This document shows positions 19,053 through 25,751 of a stretch of 64,000 bases of DNA, one piece after another; position 1 is the first letter of the stretch, and every line of letters starts with the position of its first letter. Under the pieces are notes generated by a model. The model did not search any database, was not told the origin of the DNA, and saw only the letters and a list, made by a program, of their open reading frames with translations. A program made the position numbers and the translations under genes. The stretch comes from Haladaptatus salinisoli (GTDB lineage Archaea > Halobacteriota > Halobacteria > Halobacteriales > Haladaptataceae): the NCBI RefSeq assembly GCF_020614375.1, contig NZ_CP085327.1, positions 1,662,823-1,726,822 on the forward strand, read 5' to 3'.

Positions 19053-19445
19053 CTACTCGGCGGGGGAGAGCAGGCCGCCGTACTCCTCGTTTTCGGGGAG
19101 TTGGGAGATGACGTCCTGAAACTCCCCCGTTCCGACCGCCTCTTGAACCGCGTCCGAGACGGCCTGCGACGCGGTTCGCGGGTCGTCCGCGACCGCGTCG
19201 GCGTCGGCGCGGTCGGCGACCTTTTCGGCGAACTCCTCGAACGAGAACTGGTTCGCGTGCGAGTCCGCCTCCGTGAGTTGGTCGTCGAGTCCGGCTGGGA
19301 GTTGCGCCGCGAGGTCTTCGGCCTCGTTCTCGGTGATGCGTTCACCGAGCGTCGTCAGCACTGCTTGCGTCGCGTCTGTCGCTTCTTCCCGCGAGGAGAA
19401 GTCCGCGCGCTGCTGAACCGTATCGATGAACGTATCTCGATCCAT
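19053..19445 (-). CDS. DUF2267 domain protein
   Basis: A 130-residue all-helical acidic protein of the DUF2267 family, recognised from MDRDTFIDTVQQRADF, AVLTTLGERITENEAEDLAAQLP, and FSFEEFAEKVADR. The family is common in haloarchaea and proteobacteria and has no established function. The start at 19445 is chosen because MDRDTF opens the conserved domain; an ATG at 19463 adds only six residues. It appears monocistronic. Confidence 0.85.
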   Translation of the reverse strand: MDRDTFIDTVQQRADFSSREEATDATQAVLTTLGERITENEAEDLAAQLPAGLDDQLTEADSHANQFSFEEFAEKVADRADADAVADDPRTASQAVSDAVQEAVGTGEFQDVISQLPENEEYGGLLSPAE

Positions 19446-19517
19446 GCGTCGTAACGTATGCACAGTTCGCTTGTGAGAATTACGGCCGCGACGAACCGAC
19501 GGGAAACTAAACCGGCG

Positions 19518-19913
19518 CTACAGCCTCGTCAACGGGGCCTCGATGAGGTTCAAGTTGGAACTGAAGTAGGTGGCGTCCTTCTCGAGCCGATAGCGACTCC
19601 CCGTCGGTAGATATCGGCGCGAGAAAAGGAAAGCGAAGATGGGCGTTCCGCGGTACGCGTAGTTGATGACGTAACCGTTGTAGTCGTCGGGTTGCGATAT
19701 CACCTGAATCTCGTCCGGCGGTTGGTCGAGGATGGTGACCGTGACGAAAATCGGGAGGTTCGCCGCGATACGAAACGATACGCCCGGATAGTAGTCGCGC
19801 GCGAACACCAATGCGGTATCCGTCGGCTGAACCGCGGTCGATAATCGACCGCGCGCGATCGGTTCGGATGGAATCCCGTCCGATGGTGAGATGCCTTCGA
19901 ATTCGCCGTTCAT
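19518..19913 (-). CDS. paralogue of the adjacent Tat protein, lacking a signal peptide
   Basis: A 131-residue protein of unknown function. Its last 95 residues align with the neighbour encoded at 20047-20508: FARDYYPGVSFRI against YTYDYHPNVQFRV, ISQPDDYNGYVINYAY against ISQPDDYNAYIIRYLL, and YFSSNLNLIEAPL against VFSSTLNLLSTSL. It has no Tat or Sec signal, so it should stay in the cytoplasm. The start at 19913 is supported by a leader GGGGGAAAGCG before ATG that matches the leader of the paralogue. A longer frame to 19979 is possible but less likely. Confidence 0.65.
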   Translation of the reverse strand: MNGEFEGISPSDGIPSEPIARGRLSTAVQPTDTALVFARDYYPGVSFRIAANLPIFVTVTILDQPPDEIQVISQPDDYNGYVINYAYRGTPIFAFLFSRRYLPTGSRYRLEKDATYFSSNLNLIEAPLTRL

Positions 19914-20046
19914 CGCTTTCCCCCTGACATAGCTTTGCTTGGTACGGTCGCGGTGGACGTAAATGGGCCGCCGTCTCACGGACGGATCGATAGCGGCGAA
20001 AAATGGTGCGAAATCGTGTCTTTTCTCCGATACGACGGCGAATCGA

Positions 20047-20508
20047 TTAGCTGCCGCCCTCGAGACTGGTGCTGAGCAGGTTGAGCGTGCTGCTGAACAC
20101 CGACGCGTCGCCCGAGAACCGGCGAGTGGTACCCGAATTCAGCGAGAGGTCGCGGCCGAACACGAACGTCGTGATCTGGCCCTGTCCGCCGCCGCCGCCG
20201 CCCAACAGGTAGCGGATGATGTACGCGTTGTAGTCGTCCGGTTGGCTGATTTCGGGGACGTTGCCGCCGCCGGGGCGCTGGAGGAGTCGAACCGTCGTCG
20301 ACTGTTCCAGCGACTGGATAACCCGGAACTGGACGTTCGGGTGGTAGTCGTAGGTGTACACCAGCACGTTCTGTCCCTGCGCCGACGCGCTGCCGGCGCT
20401 GCCGAGACCCAACGCGAGCGCCCCCGTCGCGAGCGCGCCCTTCTTCATGAACGACCGACGTTCTTTCGATTCGACGTTCTCAGTGTCTTGTGTTTCTCGT
20501 TCAGTCAT
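20047..20508 (-). CDS. Tat-exported protein of unknown function (tandem paralogue)
   Basis: A 153-residue secreted protein. The twin-arginine motif ERRSFMKKGAL is followed by a hydrophobic stretch and an ASA-QG cleavage site near residue 44. The mature part is about 110 residues, beta-rich by appearance, with a Gly-rich loop LLGGGGGGQGQ and the signature ISQPDDYNAYIIRY shared with the neighbour at 19518-19913. No enzymatic residues or cysteines stand out. A TATA-like TTTATC lies upstream on the minus strand near 20550. Confidence 0.7.
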   Translation of the reverse strand: MTERETQDTENVESKERRSFMKKGALATGALALGLGSAGSASAQGQNVLVYTYDYHPNVQFRVIQSLEQSTTVRLLQRPGGGNVPEISQPDDYNAYIIRYLLGGGGGGQGQITTFVFGRDLSLNSGTTRRFSGDASVFSSTLNLLSTSLEGGS

Positions 20509-20797
20509 CCCTTTCCCCCCTCCAGGGGTGACAGGCTATAGGCCGGAACCGGAGATAAATGGCCGCGACCGTTTCGGTAGCCAATGGAAAACTATCATTG
20601 TTAGGTTTGGACCCACGCGAACGCCGGGAGCGGGTGTACCAACGCGTAACGCGGTATTCTCCGTTACGACGCCGTCTACGGCGATTACCGAACGGCAACG
20701 GGAGCGCATCCGCGCCCCGTCAGCGGAGGGTTTTTAGGGGGAGTTCGAACGCGAGGGGAGACGACGCGTGCGGGAATCGGTCCGTGGCGAGCGAGGG

Positions 20798-21577
20798 TTA
20801 CTTCGTTTCCAGTTCGCCGTCCGTCTCCATCCACTCGGTGAGACTCCCCTCGTAGAACCCGATATCGTCGTACCCGAGGTACGAGAGCACGACGTAGGTG
20901 TGGCTGATTCGCCGGGCGGTGTTACAGTAGAGGACGACTCGCCGGTCGGGCGTGACGCCGTTCGCCTCGAGAATCGAGCGGAGTTCGTCGCGGGGTTTCA
21001 GACCCCGCGTCTCGTCGTCGACGAGGTCGAGCCAATCGACGTTGACCGCGCCGGGGAGATGTCCCTCCGCGAACTCCTCGGGGGTCCGAGTGTCGACGAG
21101 CACCGCATTCGAATCGTCGGCGGCGGCTTCGACCTCCTCGCGTCCGACGACCGGGGAGTTTTCGGGGTCTCGAACCGCGTACTCGATCGGTTCGATGTCG
21201 GGTGCGTCGGTCGTCGTCTCGTGGTCGTTCTGCCACGAACTGAAATCGCCGTCCAGCAGGTAAAGGTTCTCGTGGCCGTACAGCTCCGCGGTGACGAGGA
21301 ATCGGGCCGCGAACACGCCGTGCATGTCGTCGTAGGCGACCACGACGTCGTCTTCGCCGATGCCGACGCCGCCGAGGAGGTCGGCCCACGTTTCGGCTCC
21401 GGGGAGCATCCCCGCGTCGTCCGCGTCGGCGGAGCGGAATCGGTCGAACGGGACGTTGACCGCGCCGGGTAGGTGGCCGATTCCCTCGTACTCCCAGTCG
21501 TCGCGCACGTCCACGACGCGAACCTCGTCCAGTCGCTCGGCGAGCCAGTCCGCGGAGACCACGACGTTCTCGTGCAT
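20798..21577 (-). CDS. tandem-rhodanese sulfurtransferase
   Basis: A 259-residue thiosulfate/3-mercaptopyruvate-type sulfurtransferase with two rhodanese domains. The C-terminal domain has the active loop YCNTARRISHT with catalytic Cys. The N-terminal domain has an inactive loop (AYDDMHGVFAA; Asp in place of Cys). This is the usual arrangement: one structural and one catalytic domain. The start at 21577 (MHENVVVSADWLAERL) fits the family; the frame upstream to 21820 is not conserved. It is divergent from a second sulfurtransferase gene at 21819. Confidence 0.9.
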   Translation of the reverse strand: MHENVVVSADWLAERLDEVRVVDVRDDWEYEGIGHLPGAVNVPFDRFRSADADDAGMLPGAETWADLLGGVGIGEDDVVVAYDDMHGVFAARFLVTAELYGHENLYLLDGDFSSWQNDHETTTDAPDIEPIEYAVRDPENSPVVGREEVEAAADDSNAVLVDTRTPEEFAEGHLPGAVNVDWLDLVDDETRGLKPRDELRSILEANGVTPDRRVVLYCNTARRISHTYVVLSYLGYDDIGFYEGSLTEWMETDGELETK

Positions 21578-21818
21578 CGTTCGGGGGTAGCGACGCCAAG
21601 GCCTTAGCGCTCCGGGTTCCGTCGAAGTACGCGGATACTGGAGTTCCCGGCAATCGTTACCGCATCTTTCCGGGTGGCGGTCACGTGACCGAAGAGTGAC
21701 ACTGAAAGCGATCGGAATCGTCCGCATATCCCGGCCGTATTTGCCGGTATACTCGACAGAAGGCGGAAGCTTCCGGCAGTAACAAGAATATAACCCGAGC
21801 GCAGAGATGTAGACGTGC

Positions 21819-22685
21819 ATGAGCGACAGTGACTACGCCAAGGACGTGCTCGTCACCGCCGACTGGGTGGAAGAGCACCTAGACGAGTTCCAGAGCGACG
21901 ACTCGGAGTATCGCCTCGTAGAAGTGGACGTGGACACCGAGGCCTACGACGACGCCCACGCGCCGGGTGCCGTCGGCTTTAACTGGGAGACGCAGCTCCA
22001 AGACCAGACGCAACGCGACATCCTCGAAAAGGACGATTTCGAGGAACTGCTGGGCAGTCACGGTATCACCGAGGACTCCACCGTCGTCCTCTACGGTGAC
22101 AACTCGAACTGGTTCGCGGCCTACACCTACTGGCAGTTCAAGTACTACGGCCACCGCGACGTGCGCCTGCTCGACGGCGGCCGCGACTACTGGCTGGAGA
22201 GCGACTACCCGACGACCGACGAGGTGCCGGAGTTCTCCGAGCAGAACTACGACGCCCGCGGCCCGTTCGAGGGCATCCGCGCCTACCGCGACGACGTGGA
22301 GAAGGCGATCGACCGCGGCGTTCCCCTCGTGGACGTGCGAAGTCCCGAGGAGTTCAGCGGCGAAGTGCTCGCGCCGCCGGGACTCCAAGAGACGGCCCAG
22401 CGCGGCGGCCACATCCCCGGCGCGTCGAACGTCTCGTGGGCCGCGACGGTCAACGACGACGGGACGTTCAAGAGCGCCGAGGAACTCCGCGACCTCTACG
22501 AGAGCGAGGGCGTCACCAACGATCAGGAGGTCGTCGCGTACTGCCGCATCGGCGAGCGGTCGTCCATCGCGTGGTTCGCACTGTCGGAACTGCTCGGCTA
22601 CGACAACGTCGTGAACTACGACGGGTCGTGGACCGAGTGGGGTAATCTCGTCGACGCGCCCATCGAAACGGGTAGCGGGGAGTAA
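21819..22685 (+). CDS. tandem-rhodanese sulfurtransferase
   Basis: A 288-residue two-domain rhodanese protein, paralogous to the divergent neighbour. It opens DYAKDVLVTADWVEEHL. The N-terminal active-site loop is LYGDNSNWFAAY (no Cys, inactive), the C-terminal loop is YCRIGERSSIAW with the catalytic Cys. It moves sulfane sulfur from thiosulfate or a similar donor to cyanide or another thiophile by family. Haloarchaea often carry such pairs, annotated tssA/tssB; which is which cannot be told here. Confidence 0.9.
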   Translation: MSDSDYAKDVLVTADWVEEHLDEFQSDDSEYRLVEVDVDTEAYDDAHAPGAVGFNWETQLQDQTQRDILEKDDFEELLGSHGITEDSTVVLYGDNSNWFAAYTYWQFKYYGHRDVRLLDGGRDYWLESDYPTTDEVPEFSEQNYDARGPFEGIRAYRDDVEKAIDRGVPLVDVRSPEEFSGEVLAPPGLQETAQRGGHIPGASNVSWAATVNDDGTFKSAEELRDLYESEGVTNDQEVVAYCRIGERSSIAWFALSELLGYDNVVNYDGSWTEWGNLVDAPIETGSGE

Positions 22686-22755
22686 CCGCTGAGCGGTCGA
22701 AGGCGGCGATACAGCAGTTTTCTGCGAACGGAATACCGACCGAACGCGACCGGGG

Positions 22756-22771
22756 AGCGGTACGTACCGCT
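22756..22771. promoter_or_regulatory. perfect 16-bp palindrome AGCGGTACGTACCGCT
   Basis: A perfect inverted repeat with no spacer, 71 bases behind the sulfurtransferase stop and about 50 bases before the DUF7511-like GTG start, next to a CTATAG element. It could be an operator or part of a terminator. Confidence 0.4.
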
Positions 22772-22821
22772 ATAGAGAACAACTAGCAGGGATTATCGAG
22801 AGTCGGTCGAACCTCGCTAGC

Positions 22822-23061
22822 GTGGCATCCATCAACCCTCACGAAGACGAGACGACCGGCCGTTTCGACTCCGGCGAGCCGACCGAACCGAAACCGAGCG
22901 CCACCCCGTCGCGGTTCGAGCTGTCGGCCGTCGTCGTCGGGTACGACGACCGACCGGACAGGTGCACGATATTCCCGACCGAGGCCACCCGCCTACAGCG
23001 GATGGCCCGCTGGATAACCGCCGACGCCGACGCTTTCGTCTCGCTGGACGAACGCCGCTGA
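22822..23061 (+). CDS. small haloarchaeal protein (DUF7511-like)
   Basis: A 79-residue acidic protein with a variable N-terminal half and a conserved C-terminal half: FELSAVVVGYDDRPDRCTIF, then a helix RLQRMARWITADADAFVSLDE. I recognise this from memory as the DUF7511 family; no function is known. The start is GTG at 22822; no ATG is available upstream of the conserved part in this frame. It lies between a sulfurtransferase and a ferritin-like gene. Confidence 0.7.
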   Translation: MASINPHEDETTGRFDSGEPTEPKPSATPSRFELSAVVVGYDDRPDRCTIFPTEATRLQRMARWITADADAFVSLDERR

Positions 23062-23120
23062 GCGTTCCGTCTCTTTCCGGGGTCGGTGGTTACAAGCCCG
23101 GCGGCTCCGTATCTCGACGC

Positions 23121-23747
23121 ATGAACCCGGACGAATTCGTCGAAGCCGTCCGCAAGGAGAACGAAACCGCCCTCTCGCGGCTCGGCTCTTCGAAGTCGCT
23201 GTACGCCGCGACGGGGGGCGAGATGGAACCGGACGAGGTGTTCCGCGCCGCCGCCACCTCCGAACGCGCCGCCCGTCGAACGTTCGAGGGGTGGGCAGAC
23301 GAGGAAGACGACGCGGACGCGAAGGAGTTGTTCGCCGACCTCGCGGAGACCGAAGCGGAGCACTACGAGAGGGTCGCCGGGAAAGTGGACGACCACGAAC
23401 CCGGCGAGACGCCCGCTCTCCACGAGTACCTGCGCGGACTGGACGACACCCGCGCGCGTCTCGGCGGACTCGTCGGGCGCGTGCTGGCGAGCGAGAAGTC
23501 GAAATCGCAACTGACGGGCTTTTTCACGGGGCAAGCCGACCCGCAGACGGCCCAGTTGTTCCGCGACCTGAAGGGGGACCTGGACGAGCAGTTGGAGGGC
23601 GCGCTCTCCGCGCTCGCGAACGAGTGCGACACCGACGAGAAGTGGAACGAGGCGAAAGAAGCCGCCGGCGGTGCTATTTCGGCGGCCTACGAGGAGTACA
23701 CCGAATCGCTCGAGTCGATGGGAGTCAACCCGAAACCCGTCTGCTGA
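23121..23747 (+). CDS. rubrerythrin/ferritin-like helical protein
   Basis: A 208-residue mostly helical protein. An E-x-x-H pair in AETEAEHYERV and acidic helices resemble one half of a rubrerythrin di-iron bundle, but a full set of iron ligands is not evident. Haloarchaeal homologues have been labelled rubrerythrin family or, doubtfully, transcription antitermination protein. The start at 23121 (MNPDEFVEAVRKENE) follows a leader without strong Shine-Dalgarno. It converges on the small gene at 23757. Confidence 0.7.
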   Translation: MNPDEFVEAVRKENETALSRLGSSKSLYAATGGEMEPDEVFRAAATSERAARRTFEGWADEEDDADAKELFADLAETEAEHYERVAGKVDDHEPGETPALHEYLRGLDDTRARLGGLVGRVLASEKSKSQLTGFFTGQADPQTAQLFRDLKGDLDEQLEGALSALANECDTDEKWNEAKEAAGGAISAAYEEYTESLESMGVNPKPVC

Positions 23748-23756
23748 CGGAACGAC

Positions 23757-24026
23757 TCACACCCCGCTCACGGTCTCGCGGTGCGCTTTCACGTGGTCGT
23801 AGGCGCTGTCGATCCGCTCCGCCGTCTCCTCGTCCACGTCGTTTTTCAGTTCGGAGAGCACGTGCATGATTCGGTCGAGTCGACCGTGGTCCGGGCCGTG
23901 CTCGGCCTCGGCGAGACCGCGGAGCGATTCCGCCTGCGATTCGAGTCGGTCTTTCGTCTCGCCCGAAACGCTCGCGCTGGCCTCTTTCAGTTCCTCCGCC
24001 GCCTGTATCAGTTGTTCTCGTGGCAC
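23757..24026 (-). CDS. small helical haloarchaeal protein (DUF7553-like)
   Basis: An 89-residue protein predicted to form two or three long amphipathic helices (REQLIQAAEELKEASASVSG, RLDRIMHVLSELKNDVDEET). I believe it belongs to DUF7553, from memory. No catalytic motif or cysteine is present. Its stop lies nine bases from the stop of the convergent ferritin-like gene. Confidence 0.65.
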   Translation of the reverse strand: MPREQLIQAAEELKEASASVSGETKDRLESQAESLRGLAEAEHGPDHGRLDRIMHVLSELKNDVDEETAERIDSAYDHVKAHRETVSGV

Positions 24027-24272
24027 GCGCGGGAAGACGGATGCGAGGAAGTTAGTGCTATGGGCGCTCTGATAACGCGAAGAACCGTGGCGATCGGCGA
24101 GTTCGTTTCGAACTTGGGCACCACATCGTCCGAAGACTGACTCGGGCGCGACGCGGGCGTCGCAGGTTCACAGGAGAGTCCCCACCCACCCAGAATGCGG
24201 GGGGCGACCGCATTCGACCGAACGGGGGAACGCGGACCACCTGTAGCTACGGCTTCGATGTTCCAGCCTTTT

Positions 24273-25022
24273 TCACGCGCTCAGTCCCCCCGACTCGAGA
24301 GCGTCGCAATCGCCGTCGAGACACCGCCGTCCGGTTCGCGTCCGGAACGCGGGAAGGCCGCACGCGCAGGACTCGACAACTCTACCCGCGGGAACTCCGA
24401 ACGCGGTCTCGCAGTCGGGATAGCGGTCGCAACCGGCGATGATCCCGCCGCGCCGTAGTATTCGGAGGTCGGCTCCGCAGTCCGGGCAGTCCCACTCCCG
24501 GTCGAATCGCGCCCGCACCGCGTCCAGGATGGTCCCGCAGTCGCGGTCGATGCAGAGTTCGAACCGCTCGCCGCGCTCGACGCGCATCGTCGGCAGGCCG
24601 CAATCGCAGGTGTCCCCGCCGACGCTCGCCCGGCGAGGGATGCGGTACTCCCGCCGACAGTCGAGACAGGAGACGGTTCCGTCCGCCCGCGTGAGCGCGC
24701 CGTCGCAGTGCGGACAGGTGCCGACCGGGATGCCCGCCTGCGAACCGGGATACCGGGAGATACCGTAGCAGGTGTGACAGTCCACTCGAAGGCGGCGGTC
24801 GCTCGTCGCGGCGACGAGGGTGAAGACGTCGCCGTCGAGCGTCGCGCGGGCGGTTTCGGCGCGCGTCAGCCACTCGACCGGCTGGTATCCGTCCACGTCG
24901 TGAACGAGCAGGGTATCGTCGGGTTTCAACACGGCGACCACCTCGCCGCGACGGCGACGCTCGGCGTCGCCGTCGGTCGTTATCGTGCAGTCGCCCGCGA
25001 ACACGCGTATCGTGTCGGTCAT
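24273..25022 (-). CDS. NucS N-terminal domain fused to multiple zinc ribbons
   Basis: A 249-residue protein. Residues 1-80 resemble the N-terminal DNA-binding/dimerisation domain of endonuclease NucS (DUF91): IRVFAGDCTITTDGDAERR, VVAVLKPDDTLLVHDVDGYQPVEW. The nuclease domain of NucS is absent. Instead residues 85-249 hold four to five zinc-ribbon-like units: CPHC..CLDC, CDCG..CIDRDC, CPDC..CDRYPDC, CACG..CLDGDC; the last ones resemble topoisomerase C4 fingers. It is probably a nucleic-acid-binding protein in repair or replication. The start at 25022 (MTDTIRVFAGDC) fits NucS; longer frames do not. Confidence 0.8.
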   Translation of the reverse strand: MTDTIRVFAGDCTITTDGDAERRRRGEVVAVLKPDDTLLVHDVDGYQPVEWLTRAETARATLDGDVFTLVAATSDRRLRVDCHTCYGISRYPGSQAGIPVGTCPHCDGALTRADGTVSCLDCRREYRIPRRASVGGDTCDCGLPTMRVERGERFELCIDRDCGTILDAVRARFDREWDCPDCGADLRILRRGGIIAGCDRYPDCETAFGVPAGRVVESCACGLPAFRTRTGRRCLDGDCDALESGGLSA

Positions 25023-25097
25023 GGCCCGGAGTGGTCGCGGTTTCCGATTTAAACGTTCGGGCGAAGGGCTTTGGGTCGCTCGGCAGAAGGAAAGGGT

Positions 25098-25751
25098 ATG
25101 GACGCAGTGCTGTTCGACATGGACGGCGTCGTGGTGAACTCGGAGGACTTCTGGGTCGAACTCGAGGAGGAGACGATCTTCCCCGAGGTCGGCGTGGACG
25201 ACGTGTCCGCCGACGAGATAACCGGGATGAACTACCGCGAGATATACGACTACCTCGATTCGGAGTACGGAACGACGGCCACGAAAGCGGAGTTCGTCGC
25301 CATCTACGACGAGGCCGCGAAGAAAATCTACGGCGAGCACGTAGCGCTGATGGACGGATATCACGACCTGTTGGACGAGTTGCGCGACCGAAGGGTCGAG
25401 GTCGCGCTCGTCTCCTCGTCGCCCCACGACTGGATAGAGATCGTGCTCGACCGCTTCGACCTCGAGTTCGACGAGATCGTGAGCGCCGAGGATATCGACG
25501 TACCGGGCAAGCCGGAACCGGCCATCTACGAGTACGCGGCGGCGCGACTCGACCGACGCGCCGACGAGTGCGCCGCGGTCGAGGATTCGGAGAACGGCGT
25601 CGAGTCGGCGGTTCGGGCGGGAGCGTACTGCGTCGGCTACCCGAACGGCGCGAAGGAACTCGACCTCTCGGCGGCGGACGTGATCGTCTCGTCGCCCGCC
25701 GAACTGCGCGACGAACTGCTCAGTCTACGCGCACCGACCGAGAATCGGTGA
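25098..25751 (+). CDS. HAD superfamily hydrolase (beta-phosphoglucomutase-like)
   Basis: A 217-residue HAD subfamily I phosphatase. Motif I is VLFDMDGVVVNSE (two Asp), motif II is in VALVSSSPHDWI, motif III Lys is in DVPGKPEPAIYEYA, and motif IV is CAAVEDSENGVESA. The cap is helical. The product may be a sugar-phosphate phosphatase or mutase; the target is unknown. Its last 32 bases overlap the 3' end of the convergent helicase gene, so the end of one message is antisense to the other. Confidence 0.88.
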   Translation: MDAVLFDMDGVVVNSEDFWVELEEETIFPEVGVDDVSADEITGMNYREIYDYLDSEYGTTATKAEFVAIYDEAAKKIYGEHVALMDGYHDLLDELRDRRVEVALVSSSPHDWIEIVLDRFDLEFDEIVSAEDIDVPGKPEPAIYEYAAARLDRRADECAAVEDSENGVESAVRAGAYCVGYPNGAKELDLSAADVIVSSPAELRDELLSLRAPTENR

